Shown: one piece after another, positions 17,120 through 34,020 of the stretch
How the letters are laid out: every line of letters begins with the position of its first letter
Numbering within the stretch: position 1 is the stretch's first letter
Assembly (NCBI GenBank): GCA_963757335.1
Contig: CAVWRJ010000025.1
Coordinates: 496,001-560,000, forward strand
Direction: 5' to 3'
Length of the DNA: 64,000 nucleotides
From: DASQPA01 sp963757335
Lineage (GTDB): Bacteria; Acidobacteriota; Thermoanaerobaculia; Multivoradales; UBA5704
The notes under the pieces: generated by a model
Databases searched by the model: none
What the model saw: the letters and a program-made list of their open reading frames with translations, nothing else
Told to the model about the DNA's origin: nothing
Program-made: the position numbers and the translations under genes

Positions 17120-17564
17120 CCGGCGGCTGAATCGGCGGCGGCGGCGTCTTAGGGATGTCGATGCCGCCGCCGAGGAGTAGGTCGGGACCCACAGTGTTAT
17201 CCCAAGTGAGCTCGGCGCCATCTTCGATCAGCTTGTAGAAGAAGCGCCTGCTATGGCCCACGTCTTGGGGAACATCCGAGCGGATAGTGCCGAAGATTAG
17301 CCTGGCGCCGATCGCGAGGCTGCTGAAGGGGCCCAATGGGTTGCAAGGTGTGAGGGAGTTTAAGTCGATCGGGAAGTCACCAAATTTCTTGAACACTACC
17401 TGCAGCTCCCTGTCTCCCACGGTGTTTTTGTCAAGGAGCCAGGTCACGGTGTCTCCGGGGCTCACGGTGTCCCCAGATTGGGAATCCGGGAGGGGATTAG
17501 GGTCGGCATGCACGCGGTTGGGGTCGTTGGGGTTGACGAATGACACATTGATGATGTGATTCAT
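17103..17564 (-). CDS. Hypothetical protein
   Basis: 153 aa, not recognised. A very strong ribosome-binding site (AAGGAGG, 6 nt before ATG 17564) and normal codon use support a real gene. It has no signal peptide or membrane segment. The sequence looks beta-rich with GDTVSPGDTVTWLLDKNTVGD and a Pro-rich tail (KTPPPPIQPPASPKP). GDTVTW is reminiscent of cupredoxin-like or DP-EP beta-sandwich proteins, but no copper ligands are arranged to support that. Confidence 0.7.
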   Translation of the reverse strand: MNHIINVSFVNPNDPNRVHADPNPLPDSQSGDTVSPGDTVTWLLDKNTVGDRELQVVFKKFGDFPIDLNSLTPCNPLGPFSSLAIGARLIFGTIRSDVPQDVGHSRRFFYKLIEDGAELTWDNTVGPDLLLGGGIDIPKTPPPPIQPPASPKP

Positions 17565-17774
17565 TGGATTCCTCCTTTGTCGGTTGGTGTCTCATTTCTC
17601 CGCAACGCGGGTCGACCGAAAGTCCCCCGCGTGGTCTCCACCTGAATGAACGCAGAGCCGCGGGAAAAGCGGCCACGGGTGCCAGCTGTGTAACAACACC
17701 CGGGGCGCTGTCCGCCTTTGGCGAGCTTTTGCGTTCGGTTAGGTAGAGGCCATTCATGACGGTGGCCCCGAACC

Positions 17775-19309
17775 ATGAAAGGAAGAGCCATGACCCGACA
17801 TTGTTCGTCGAAGCGGGCCGCCGTCACCCTGATAGTGGCTGCCGCCCTTGCTGCTTCGCCCCTGTGGGGGACGGACCGAACGAGCAAGAAGGAGGACGCC
17901 TGCAAGACGGACCAGCGCGTCGTCGTTCTTAATTTCAAGACCTCCGAACTCTCCTGCGAGTCGCCCTGCTCCTGCGCTCCGGACGCGCCACTACGGCCGG
18001 AAGAGCCGGTCACCTTCAAGATTGAGGGGATCAATCCCTTCCGGCATGCCGTCACCGTGAAGATCAAGCAGGTGAGCTTTGATGCCCTCTTCCAACCGCC
18101 CTCTCTGATTTCGGATTTGATGCCGAAAGCTCTGCAGGTACAGTTCCTAAAGGAGGCCAAGGTCCCCTAGACTTGGCCATCAAAACCATCAAAACTCCCG
18201 AGGAAGAGCTATGGGATAAGCTTGCTGCTTTCAGATACGCCGCCGACGAGCTAGTCCTCTTCGACAACTTCGCCGCCGAGATCCGGTTGTGGGCTCTGCT
18301 TCGGGATGACGTCGACGGTCTTAGAACATCCAGTAAGGGTTCGGCGACCAGCTTGTGCGAGCAGATCCATCTCGCCTCTACTGCGGGAGGAGCCGGTGCC
18401 ACCGGACGGCCTGTTGAAGAATGTGCCACCCCGGAGGGGCTGCTGCGGGAACGCGCCCAGATCAACTTCGAGGTCGAACAGAGGTACCGCGAGGTGGCGG
18501 CGGCGCACACCAGGTTGCCAAAGGGAACGAAGGAGGTGGAGGAGGCGTATTCCGCCGAAGAGCAGCGGCATAAGACTCTCGTTGAGAATAGGGCGCAGAT
18601 CGATCAGCAGTTCATCCGAGTGATTGGCCTCTTCGCGAAAATCCAGGAAGATGGTTTCGGCAATCTATACTTCGGTCCGGTCGCGGCGACCGGCGATCAG
18701 GTGGAGATCGTGGTCGACATCTCCCTCTCTCCGGAAGCCGCCGATCTCAAGCTCACCGCCGCTGCGAGCGACAAGCCCAGCGGAGACGTCAAGCAGACAT
18801 CGGCTGCCACATCGAACAAGCTCAATGTAAAACAAAAATCGGCGACCACACCGAGCGACCCACTGCTGGTCATCCCCGTCATCGGACGCTACCGCCCCAG
18901 CTTCAGCACCGGGATCTTCTTCACCGGCCTGGTGGATAAAAAGGCGCAGGACAGCCAGACCGACCGCTTTTCCACGGCTCTCGGAGCCATGGTGCATACC
19001 CCGACGACCTACTGTTGGAGAAACCCCGACCTCAGCCTCCATCTCAGCCTCGGGGTGGCGCTCAAGGACAACAACCCGGTCTATGTTCTCGGTCCAAGCT
19101 TGATCATCGGCCGGCAGCAACGGACGGTCTTGACGATCGGGCTGGCCGGCGGCCAGGTCAGTCGCTCGAGCGCGAGCGCTACGACTGCGAGTACCCAAAC
19201 CCAGACCACGCCGCCCAAGGTGTTTCGCACCAACTTCTTCTTCGGGCTCTCTTACAACTTCGGCGCGACCCCCTCCTCGGACTCGACGGGCACGAGCGCA
19301 AAGAAGTAG
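17775..19309 (+). CDS. Secreted or outer-membrane hypothetical protein, frame broken at 18164-18167
   Basis: Two frames (17775-18170 and 18173-19309) join into one protein of about 511 aa if a C4 run at 18164-18167 is C5, giving ...EAKVPLDLAIKTIK.... The second frame otherwise has no start codon better than TTG and no ribosome-binding site. The N-terminus is a signal peptide ending near ASPLWG; an alternative ATG is at 17790. A Cys-rich patch (CESPCSCAP) follows, then helical sequence, and a C-terminal third of alternating beta strands ending LSYNFGATP, like a small outer-membrane barrel. Specific function not recognised. Confidence 0.65.
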
Positions 19310-19374
19310 TGCAGGGTCACCGGGCTCGTGCGGCTCCCCGGTCGCACGAGCCGGTAGCCTGGATCGTCCGGTGC

Positions 19375-19437
19375 TTCTTCTACGCCCTCTCCTTCGGCTA
19401 CCTGTTCTACCTGGTGGAGGGAGCGCTCGCGCGGGCC
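19375..19437 (+). pseudogene. Fragment of an MFS transporter gene
   Basis: Reads FFYALSFGYLFYLVEGALAR, matching SFGYVFYLAEGALAR inside the MFS protein encoded at 12371-13684 at nearly every position. Nothing recognisable of that gene remains on either side. It abuts the truncated antitoxin gene on the opposite strand, so it marks a recombination junction near 19440. Confidence 0.6.
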
Positions 19438-19583
19438 ACCCAGGGTTTGAGCCGGGGGAACACAATAGGCTTCGCGCGGATCCAATCCACATGATCGGTC
19501 GAGTCGTGGGTCGCCCAAAACTCACGCTCTTTCTCTTCCGACTCAAACTGCGGGATCGGTTTCAAGCTTTTGCGCTTGGGCAT
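19407..19583 (-). pseudogene. Truncated CopG-family antitoxin (CopG_antitoxin / BrnA-like)
   Basis: 58-codon frame with a good start: ATG 19583 preceded by GGAAGGAG. It reads MPKRKSLKPIPQFESEEKER, then FWATHDSTDHVDW and VFPRLKP, the hallmark of CopG-type antitoxins (PF12441-like). Homologues continue with a ribbon-helix-helix segment (K-T-I-S-L-R-L-P). Here the match stops after RLKP and the frame runs into the antisense of an MFS fragment to a stop at 19407. It has lost its C-terminal half and no toxin gene is adjacent. Confidence 0.7.
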
Positions 19584-19646
19584 GTTCGTACTCCTTCCGT
19601 TCGCGCCGGGTCGTATCGTTCGCTCTCAGGCTAGCACCTCTCTAGG

Positions 19647-19994
19647 CTAGGTGGACGGCACCAACAAGGCGTTTGCGGGCCGCCAGCGGACGGCGCTCGC
19701 GCGGAGCTCTTCCATCTCTCGCCAATAGCCCTCGACCGCCTCTCGGCCTGTGCAGGAGAGCCGCACGAGAGTCTGGGTCCGCTTATCTATCAAGCGCTTC
19801 TCGATCTCGATCAACCCCGCCTCTTGGAGCTTCGCGAGATGGGAAGAGAGATTGCCCTTTGTCAGACCGGTGATCCGCTGAAGGAAAAGGAAGTCGGCCC
19901 GCTCGCAGGCTGAGAGCGCTGTCAGAATGGCGAGCCGGGCCGGGTCATGTACCCGGCGGTCGAGGTGCGCGAGCTGCTCGAAGGGAGTGCTCAT
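19647..19994 (-). CDS. Winged-helix transcriptional regulator (HTH_34 / ArsR-like)
   Basis: 115 aa. A single winged helix-turn-helix: DPARLAILTALSACERADFLF, then LQRITGLTKGNLSSHLAKLQ as the recognition helix and a wing KRLIDKRTQTLVRLS. Its start overlaps the stop of the upstream membrane-protein gene by one base (TAATG), so the two are translationally coupled. Such regulators commonly sit next to small membrane proteins of unknown function and probably repress the pair. Confidence 0.88.
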   Translation of the reverse strand: MSTPFEQLAHLDRRVHDPARLAILTALSACERADFLFLQRITGLTKGNLSSHLAKLQEAGLIEIEKRLIDKRTQTLVRLSCTGREAVEGYWREMEELRASAVRWRPANALLVPST

Positions 19995-20749
19995 TACCCT
20001 TGCGCCAACGTCGGCCGACGGACGAGCTGGAAGTGATCGAGCAGGCCGACCAGGATAATCGCGGCGCCGTAGAGGACTTGAGGCACCGAGATGTTGTGCA
20101 GCACTGGCAAGAGGATCATCGTGGCGGCTCTGCCCGTCCCCTGATTCAACAAGATCGGAAAAACCAGCCCCTCGGTGGAGCCGAGGGCCGCAAGGGCCAG
20201 CATCAGGACGGCGAACACCAGGTAATACGCCTGCGAGAGACGACGCTCCCTCTGAAGCCAGGTGATGAGAAAAGCCATGCCAAAAAGGAAGTACATCGCC
20301 TGCACCAGAAACGGTATCCACCGGGGTTCCGTGATATTCCCCCATCGGACCGTGACAGCTGGGTTGATCGCTCGTAGAGCCGAGAAAAGGACCAAAACCA
20401 GGGCGGCCACGAGGCCCCCCCGCAACCACTCGTGGCTGACCGGCTGCCGAGCAAGCCGCAGCGTGGTGCCGGCCGAGCTGTAAATCGAGAGCGGATCAGG
20501 CTGCAATGGGAGGTTCCTCGGTAGCCGCTCGACGTGGCCGAAGGTCCTCTCGTAGTACCGCGACGAAAGGAAGAACACCCCCAGCGGTGCCGAGATCATG
20601 ATGAACATAAGCAGCCAACCGAGCAGCCGGGAGTGAACTAAGAATACTGCACCCCCGGCCATGAGGAATATGCCAGTGGGCACCTGCAACAAGCCGCGAA
20701 GCTCGTGGAAGTGGCGGGTGACGAATCGGATGCGATCTAAGTCCTTCAT
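19994..20749 (-). CDS. Integral membrane protein of unknown function
   Basis: 251 aa with about six hydrophobic segments (for example TGIFLMAGGAVFLVHSRLLG, GLVAALVLVLFSAL, IPFLVQAMYFLFGMAFLITW, YYLVFAVLMLALAAL and a last one near the C-terminus). It is followed by the coupled HTH regulator. Start ATG 20749 has CTGGAG upstream. Function unknown; the pairing suggests a regulated membrane stress or transport role. Confidence 0.8.
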   Translation of the reverse strand: MKDLDRIRFVTRHFHELRGLLQVPTGIFLMAGGAVFLVHSRLLGWLLMFIMISAPLGVFFLSSRYYERTFGHVERLPRNLPLQPDPLSIYSSAGTTLRLARQPVSHEWLRGGLVAALVLVLFSALRAINPAVTVRWGNITEPRWIPFLVQAMYFLFGMAFLITWLQRERRLSQAYYLVFAVLMLALAALGSTEGLVFPILLNQGTGRAATMILLPVLHNISVPQVLYGAAIILVGLLDHFQLVRRPTLAQG

Positions 20750-20846
20750 CGAGATCTCCAGGGTACGGTCTGCGCCGCAAACTCATTATCGGCCAGCCGA
20801 TCCTGCCTGTCAACAGTTTGCCTACTCCCGCTGGACTTCGCTCGAC

Positions 20847-22828
20847 TCAGGCTGAGGCCTCTCCCAACACCCGCAGCACCTCCCCCACGCTCCAGGCCTG
20901 GGCGAAGCACCCCCGCGGCAGGTGCGGCGGATCCCCGTCATAGACCTCGCCGACCGTGCCGAGCCCCGCATCCCAAAGGTGCGGAGTGAACGCTTCGAGG
21001 ATCGCCCGGACGCGCTCCTTCCCTGCCTCCCCCCGCACCCGGATGAGCGCGGTGAGATAAGGCCCGAGCAGCCAGGGCCAGACCGTCCCCTGGTGATAGG
21101 CGCCGTCGCGCTCGGCGGGGCTGCCTTCGTAGCGGGGACGGTAGCGCGGATCGTCCGGCGCCAGGGTGCGGAGGCCGACGGGGGTTAGAAGCTTCTCCTC
21201 GACGATCCGCAGAACGCTTTCCGCTCTTTCTCCTTCGATCAGAGGGAACGGTAAAGAGAGGGCGAGGAGCTGATTCGGGCGGAGGCTGGCATCGCGCTCC
21301 TCGCCGTCGATGCAGTCGTAGAGGTAGCCCCCCGGCTCGTTCCAGAAGATCTCTCCGAAGCGCAGCCGAGCGCGCTCGGCTTTCCAGTCGAGCCGCGCCG
21401 CTTCGGCGGCTTCGCCGACGCGCCGTTCCAGTCCGGCGAGGATCGAGAGGGCGTTCGTCCACAGGGCCTCGATCTCGACCGGCTTGCCGAGCCTCGGGGT
21501 CACCTCCCTGCCGTCGACCCGGGCGTCCATCCAGGTGAGCTGCCAGCCGGGCTCGCCAGCGTGGAGGAGCCCGTCCGGCTCCTCGTGGATGCCGTGCCGG
21601 GTTCCCCTTTCGTGCCAGGTGTGGATGTCGCGGAGGACCGGGAGCAGCTCCCTCGCCAGAGCCTCGTCGCCGGTCGCTTGCAGATAGTGGTGGACGGCGA
21701 CGAAGTACCAGAGGCTGGCGTCGGCGGTGTTGTACTCGGGGGCTTCGCCGCCGTCTGGGAAGCGGTTGGGGAGCATCCCCTGGTCGACGGCTCCGGCGAA
21801 GGCGCGGAGGATGCCGCGGGCCTCCTCGTGGCGGCCGGTCGCGAGGCAGAGACCGGGGAGGGCGATCATGGTGTCCCTCCCCCAGTCGGTGAACCAGGGA
21901 TAGCCGGCGAGGATCGTCCACAGGTCCTCGCCGCCGTCGCGGCTCTTCCGGCGGACGAGGAACTGGTCGGCTGCGAGGACGAGGGTGCGGACGAGGGAGT
22001 TGGCTCCGACGAAGGGGGCACGGAGGCGCTCCCGCCGCTCCCGCTCTCTCTCCAGCAGAGCAAAGGGGTCACTCTCTGCAGAGTCCGCGATCGGGGCGGT
22101 CGAGGCGATCACCCCGAATTTTGCATCTGGACTCAAAGGTACGGTGAGGGAGCCGGGGGTGAAGAGGTCCTCTCGGGAGTCGAGCCCGCGCTCGGCTTCT
22201 TTGGTGTATTCGTAGTTGTAGTACCAGTCGGGCGACGGCCGATACTCGGCTCCAGGGATGCCGGAGATCGCCAGGAAGACCTCGGGAAGATCGCCGTAGG
22301 AGCGGTAGCGGAGCACCCCGCCGCTCCAACTCCCCTCGCGGTGAACGGCATCGTTGGCGTGGACCAGGGCGTGGTAGTCGCGGCCGGCGTAGAAAGGGCG
22401 CAGCTCCAGAACGAAGGGCCCGGGCGCCGCGAGCACCTCGTAGAGGACGAGGGTCGTGGGCTCGCCGTCCAGCCCGGCGACGGTCTTCTCGATCCGCACT
22501 CCCCCGGCCTCGAAGGTGAAGACCGGGAAGAGGTCGCGCCGAAAACCGGTCAGGTGCTCGAAGCCGCGCGGATCGACGGTGCCGGGGAACTGGTTGGCAG
22601 ACAGGGGGAAGGCTTCGGCTCCGACATGGAGGGTCTCCTCCAGCCGGGAGAGCAGCACCTTTCTCCCCACCGGCGGCGCGGTCGCCACCACGAGGAGCCC
22701 GTGGTAGCGCCTCGTGTGGGCCGAGGAGACGGTCGAGCTCGCCCAGCCGCCGAGGCCGTTCGTCTCCAGCCACTCGTAGCGCGAGGCGCGCGCGAAGTCT
22801 TTCGTCACCCGCTCGTTGAAGCGCCAGA

Positions 22829-22832
<4 letters not shown>
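20847..22832 (-). CDS. Amylo-alpha-1,6-glucosidase / glycogen debranching enzyme (GH133-like)
   Basis: 661 aa. The N-terminal domain (ASRYEWLETNGLGGWASSTV ... TRRYHGLLVVA) and the C-terminal (alpha/alpha)6 catalytic domain with GYPWFTDWGRDTMIALPGL and EYNTADASLWY are diagnostic of bacterial/archaeal-type glycogen debranching enzymes, which hydrolyse alpha-1,6 branch points in the cytoplasm. The start overlaps the stop of the upstream GH63 gene (ATGA, 22829-22832), giving a two-gene glycosidase operon. Confidence 0.92.
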
Positions 22833-25552
<2,720 letters not shown>

Positions 25553-25716
25553 TTGCAGAACCTCCGGGTTGATGAGGACTTTATAACGGCAGGCGATCGT
25601 GGGAGGCGAAAGGGAGCCGCTCGCGGCTCCGACGGCGCTGCTCTATGCCAGAGAATCATATTTTATGCGAGTTCCATGCTCCTCGATCGGTAATTTTGAC
25701 AAATTTGTTCACATCT

Positions 25717-25744
25717 CTTGACACCGGCAACTCTCTTCATAGAA
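25717..25744 (+). promoter_or_regulatory. Strong sigma-70-type promoter for the M23 peptidase gene
   Basis: TTGACA (25717-25722), a 16-bp spacer and TAGAAT (25739-25744), in a locally AT-rich stretch about 80 bp before the start codon at 25825. A second TTGACA at 25695-25700 has no matching -10. Confidence 0.7.
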
Positions 25745-25824
25745 TAGCCCCCCTACAACGTTGGCTCGATGGTTGTCAGGGAGTCTGGTTGGCTCCGGTC
25801 GTACTCCGGTTGTAAAAACTACTT

Positions 25825-26730
25825 ATGGCTCAATCGCACCACACCGTCATTTTCGTCCCTCACGCCCGGGCCAAGCTGCGCAAGTGGCGGGTGACGAACT
25901 TCCAGATCTTCGGCACCGCTGGCGCCCTCATCGCTCTCCTCCTCGCCTCCACGTTCGTCCTCTGGTTCCACTTTCGCACCGGTATCAACCCGGACGAGAT
26001 GGCGCGCTTGAAGCGCGAGAACGAGAAGCTCCGCGAGGTCAACCAGTCGTTCGAGAGCAGCATCAAGAAGCTGCAGGGGCGGCTGGTGGACTATGAGGAC
26101 CGCACCCGGCAGCTGGCGATCGTCGCCGGGGTCGAGAACCTCGGGGTCGGCAGCGACGCCGGCGGGGCTGGCGACAACAGCGAGGCTGGCGTCGGCGGCG
26201 GTACGCCGCTCGGCGAGGCGAGCGCCCCGGACCTCGCGGCCATGGAGACCCGAGCCCGGCAGCTCGCCGGCCGGCTCGACACTGTCGAGTCGAAGCTCGA
26301 AGAGCGGGTGCGCTGGATCTCCTCCACCCCCGCGATCGCCCCGGTCAAGGGGATCTTGACCAGCGGCTTCGGCTACCGCAGCGACCCGATGACCCACGAG
26401 CAGGGCATTCACCAGGGGGTGGACATCGCCGCTCCCGCCGGCCAGCCCGTCCACGCCAGCGCCGACGGCATCGTGCTGCGGGCGGGCGAGGTCACCGGCC
26501 TCGGCCGCGCCGTCTACTTAGCCCACGGCTACGGCCTGGTGACCCGCTACGGCCACATGTCGCGGGTCGACGTGCACCCCGGCCAGCGGCTGAAGCGCGG
26601 CGATGTCGTGGGCCTCGTCGGCAACACCGGCCGCTCGACCGGCTACCACCTGCACTATGAGGTCCGGCTCGACGGCGCCCCGGTCAACCCTCTGGGCTAC
26701 ATCCTGGACGACTCCGGCGGCGCTCTGTAG
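25825..26730 (+). CDS. M23-family murein endopeptidase (LytM domain)
   Basis: 301 aa, envelope protein. One N-terminal membrane anchor (AGALIALLLASTFVLWFHF, about residues 31-49), a coiled coil (about 58-95), a Gly-rich linker, and a C-terminal LytM domain with the zinc ligands H-x3-D (HQGVDIA) and H-x-H (YHLHYEV). It cuts peptidoglycan cross-bridges or activates amidases. Residues 1-20 (VIFVPHARAKLRKWRVTNFQ) are typical of acidobacterial family members. The stop codon lies inside the palindromic repeat at 26727. Confidence 0.93.
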   Translation: MAQSHHTVIFVPHARAKLRKWRVTNFQIFGTAGALIALLLASTFVLWFHFRTGINPDEMARLKRENEKLREVNQSFESSIKKLQGRLVDYEDRTRQLAIVAGVENLGVGSDAGGAGDNSEAGVGGGTPLGEASAPDLAAMETRARQLAGRLDTVESKLEERVRWISSTPAIAPVKGILTSGFGYRSDPMTHEQGIHQGVDIAAPAGQPVHASADGIVLRAGEVTGLGRAVYLAHGYGLVTRYGHMSRVDVHPGQRLKRGDVVGLVGNTGRSTGYHLHYEVRLDGAPVNPLGYILDDSGGAL

Positions 26731-26783
26731 GGGCAACCCCCCGTGGTTGCCCGTCGAGGGCAGGTACAGGGGCCTGCCCCTAC
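26727..26783. repeat. Palindromic intergenic repeat with 8-bp terminal inverted repeats
   Basis: Bounded by a perfect GTAGGGGC/GCCCCTAC pair and containing two inner hairpins, GGGCAAC.../GTTGCCC and GGGCAGG-TACAGGGG-CCTGCCC. This is the layout of a widespread family of small intergenic repeats in bacteria. The first three bases of the element supply the TAG stop of the M23 gene, so it inserted at, or formed, the gene's end. The folded RNA could attenuate readthrough into secA. Confidence 0.75.
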
Positions 26784-26924
26784 CCTGCCGACGGTGGGCT
26801 CCCCCCCGGGCGAGGGGAATCTTTCTGCTAAACTGGGCGTTGGACTCCTCCGCGGGGGCGGCCTCGAAGCCGGCCTCGTCTGTCGATATTTTCCTGATCT
26901 GGTTCCTGACCTGGCGAGACCCTC

Positions 26925-29630
<2,706 letters not shown>

Positions 29631-29715
29631 GCCCTCAGGGGATAAGGCTTAAGTTAGCGCCCACGGGGACCGGGGGGGAGGGCTCTCCGTGGTATCCTTC
29701 CGCCCCATCCGAAGC

Positions 29716-31207
<1,492 letters not shown>

Positions 31208-31221
<14 letters not shown>

Positions 31222-31249
31222 AGCTCCCGTGGGTGGAGCGCTGGAGCTC
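31208..31249 (+). repeat. Tandem duplication across the guaB stop codon
   Basis: GGGTGGAGCGCTAGAGCTC (31208-31226) is repeated with one change as GGGTGGAGCGCTGGAGCTC (31231-31249), period 23 bp. The first copy holds the guaB TAG; the second has TGG at that place. Confidence 0.85.
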
Positions 31250-31281
31250 ACAGGTATGAGCTTGCCGCTCGAGGTCAGACG

Positions 31282-33990
31282 ATGGTGGTCGTCCGCAGAC
31301 GTCCCCGGCTGATTGGCCGGGTCGTCTCCCATTATCGGATTCTGGAGCACCTGGGCGGCGGCGGCATGGGTGTCGTCTACAAGGCCGAGGACGCCAAGCT
31401 CCACCGCATCGTAGCGCTCAAGTTCCTCGCCGCCGAGCTGACCAAGAACGCCTCCGCCAAGGAGCGCTTCCTCCACGAGGCGCGGGCCGCCTCCGCTCTC
31501 GATCATCCCAACATCTGCACCATCTACGAGGTCGACGAGACCCTGGAAGGGCAGCTCTATCTCGCCATGGCCTTCTACGACGGCGAGACCCTGGAGGAGC
31601 GGATCTACCGCGGGCCGCTGCCGCCGAAAGAGGCGATCGGCATCGCCGTCCAGGTGGCGCGCGGCTTGGGGCGCGCCCATGAAACGGGGATCATCCACCG
31701 GGACATCAAGCCCGCCAACATCATCGTCACCCCGCGCGGCGAGGCGAAGATCGTCGACTTCGGGCTCGCCAAGCTCGCCGGCCAGGTCGGCCTCACCCGC
31801 AACGGCTCGTCGATGGGCACCCCGACCTACATGTCCCCCGAGCAGGCGGACGCCAAGCCGGTCGACGGGCGGACCGATATCTGGTCGCTCGGGGTGGTCC
31901 TCTACGAGATGGTGACCGGCAAGAAGCCGTTCGTGGGCGAGCACCCGCAGCTCATCATCCAGGCTCTCAAGAACAGCGAGCCCGAGCCGCCGACCCGGGT
32001 GGTCCCCGAGATCCCGGCCGCCCTCGAGCGGGTGATCGCCGGCTGCCTGGAAAAGGAGCCCGGCCAGCGCTATTCGAGCTGCCAGGCGGTGATCGCCGCC
32101 CTGGCGCCGCTCTTGGAGACCAGCCAGGAGGTCACCCGCGGGCCGGCGGCGGCGCCCCCTCCCTCCCCGCCGCCCCGCCCCTGGCTCTCCCGCCGGCCGC
32201 CCCCCCGCGCGCTCGCCGCCCTCGGCGTCCTCTTCGTCCTCTTCCTCTTCCTCGTCGCGGGCGGCGCCTATCTCTGGCGGCAGGGCCGGACGGATGCGGG
32301 CGCGGCCGCGCTCGGCGGAGAGAGCCCGGAGGCCCCCGCCCGCAAGCGTATCGTCGTCCTCCCCTTCGAGAACCTCGGCCCCCCGGAGGACGCCTACTTC
32401 GCGAGCGGTATCACCGAGGAGATCACCAGCCGCCTGGCGGCGATCCACGGCCTGGCGGTGATCTCCCGCACCAGCGCCCTGCAGTACGAGCGGGCGAGAA
32501 AGAGCATCCATGACATCGGCCGCGAGCTGGGAGTCGATTACGTGCTCGAAGGGAGCGTCCGCTGGGAACGCCCGGCGCGCGGCCCGAGCCGGGTCCGCGT
32601 CACCCCGCAGCTCATCCGGGTGGCCGACGACACGCATCTCTGGGCCGAGCGCTACGACCGCGCCGGCGGCGAGATCTTCCAGGTCCAGTCGGACATCGCA
32701 GAGCAGGTGATCGTGCAGCTGAACGTCAACCTGCTGCAGCCCGAGCGGCAGGCCCTGGACGCCCGGCCGACGGCGAATCTGGAGGCCTACCAGGCCTATC
32801 TGCGCGGGCGGGTCCACATGACGGGGTTCGCCCCGGTCTACTCCGAGGAGGCGGGGAGGAAGGCGATCGAGGGCTTCGAGAACGCCGTCGCGCTCGATCC
32901 CCGGTTCGCCGCGGCGTGGGCCGCCCTGTCGCTCGCCGAATCCTCGCGGGTCCAGGGCGGCTTCGATCCTTCCGGGCAGGCCCTGGCGCGGGCGAAGACC
33001 GCGGTCGACCGGGCCCTGGCGCTCTCGCCCGGCCTCCCCGACGCCCACATCGCCATGGGGTACTACCTCTACTGGGGCTCGCGGGCCTACGAACCGGCCA
33101 TCCGGGAGCTCACGATCGCCGCCGCCGCGCGCTCGAAGCGGGGTGAGGTGGCCGAGGCCATGGGCTACATCAGGCGGCGTCAGGGGCGCCTGGAGGAGGC
33201 CATGGCCGAGCTCGAGAAGGCCCTGGCGCTCGACCCCCGCAACCCGAACCTGGCCCTCACCATGGGCGAGGTCGAAACCCTGCTGCGTCACTACGAGCAG
33301 GCGGAGAAGTACATCGACACCGCGATCGCCGTCGATCCGGTCCAGTTCGTCGGCTACTTCCAGAAGTCCTTCAACCGCCTGCTGTGGAAGGGTTCGGTTG
33401 CCGAGGCGCGGACGATCTTAGACGCGGCACTGCCGACCGACGACCCGTTCATGGACGTCGCCCAGTTCGGCCTCGACATCTACGGGCGCCAGTACGACCG
33501 GGCCCTCGCCCACCTCGAAGCTTTCAAGGTGCCCTGGATCAACGACGCCGACGACGCCTACCCCAAGGCGATGCTCTTGGGCCAGCTCCGCACCTACCGC
33601 GGCGAGCCTCAGCTCGCCAGCGCCGCCTTCGAGGAGGCCCGGACGCTCGTCCTACGGGAGCTCGCGGCACATCCTGAGGACGCCCGCCTGCAGAGCGCCC
33701 TGGGGATGGCCGACGCCGGTCTCGGCCGGCGGGAGGAGGCGATCCGCGAGGGCCGGCTCGCGGTGCAGCTCTCGCCGATCGAGCGCGACGCCTTGAACAG
33801 CATCCAGCGGGTGAACGAGCTCGCCCAGATCTATGCCATGCTGGGAGACGGCAAGAGGGCGGGCGAGCAGGTCGCCCTGCTCCTCTCCCACCCCGCCCTG
33901 GTCTCCACCCACCTGATCGATCTCGACCCGATGTTCGACTCGGTGCGCCACGATCCGCAATTCGAGAAGGCCGTCCACCCCGCTCCCTAG
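31282..33990 (+). CDS. Serine/threonine protein kinase with C-terminal TPR region
   Basis: 902 aa. Kinase domain at about 14-275: GGGGMGVVYKAED, Lys in VALKFLAAE, IIHRDIKPANIIVT, IVDFGLAKL, and GTPTYMSPEQADA. A Pro-rich juxtamembrane segment (PPPSPPPRP) and one transmembrane helix (ALGVLFVLFLFLVAGGAYLW, about 312-331) follow. The outer part starts with a TolB-N/adenylate-cyclase-associated module (RIVVLPFENLGPPEDAYFAS ... VDYVLEGSVRW ... DTHLWAERYDR) and ends with TPR repeats. It is a likely transmembrane sensor kinase. Start ATG 31282. Distinct from the sigma-coupled kinase at 14366, it has no sigma factor beside it. Confidence 0.93.
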   Translation: MVVVRRRPRLIGRVVSHYRILEHLGGGGMGVVYKAEDAKLHRIVALKFLAAELTKNASAKERFLHEARAASALDHPNICTIYEVDETLEGQLYLAMAFYDGETLEERIYRGPLPPKEAIGIAVQVARGLGRAHETGIIHRDIKPANIIVTPRGEAKIVDFGLAKLAGQVGLTRNGSSMGTPTYMSPEQADAKPVDGRTDIWSLGVVLYEMVTGKKPFVGEHPQLIIQALKNSEPEPPTRVVPEIPAALERVIAGCLEKEPGQRYSSCQAVIAALAPLLETSQEVTRGPAAAPPPSPPPRPWLSRRPPPRALAALGVLFVLFLFLVAGGAYLWRQGRTDAGAAALGGESPEAPARKRIVVLPFENLGPPEDAYFASGITEEITSRLAAIHGLAVISRTSALQYERARKSIHDIGRELGVDYVLEGSVRWERPARGPSRVRVTPQLIRVADDTHLWAERYDRAGGEIFQVQSDIAEQVIVQLNVNLLQPERQALDARPTANLEAYQAYLRGRVHMTGFAPVYSEEAGRKAIEGFENAVALDPRFAAAWAALSLAESSRVQGGFDPSGQALARAKTAVDRALALSPGLPDAHIAMGYYLYWGSRAYEPAIRELTIAAAARSKRGEVAEAMGYIRRRQGRLEEAMAELEKALALDPRNPNLALTMGEVETLLRHYEQAEKYIDTAIAVDPVQFVGYFQKSFNRLLWKGSVAEARTILDAALPTDDPFMDVAQFGLDIYGRQYDRALAHLEAFKVPWINDADDAYPKAMLLGQLRTYRGEPQLASAAFEEARTLVLRELAAHPEDARLQSALGMADAGLGRREEAIREGRLAVQLSPIERDALNSIQRVNELAQIYAMLGDGKRAGEQVALLLSHPALVSTHLIDLDPMFDSVRHDPQFEKAVHPAP

Positions 33991-34020
33991 ACCGCTCCCT
34001 GCACGGCAGAACCCCCGTCT

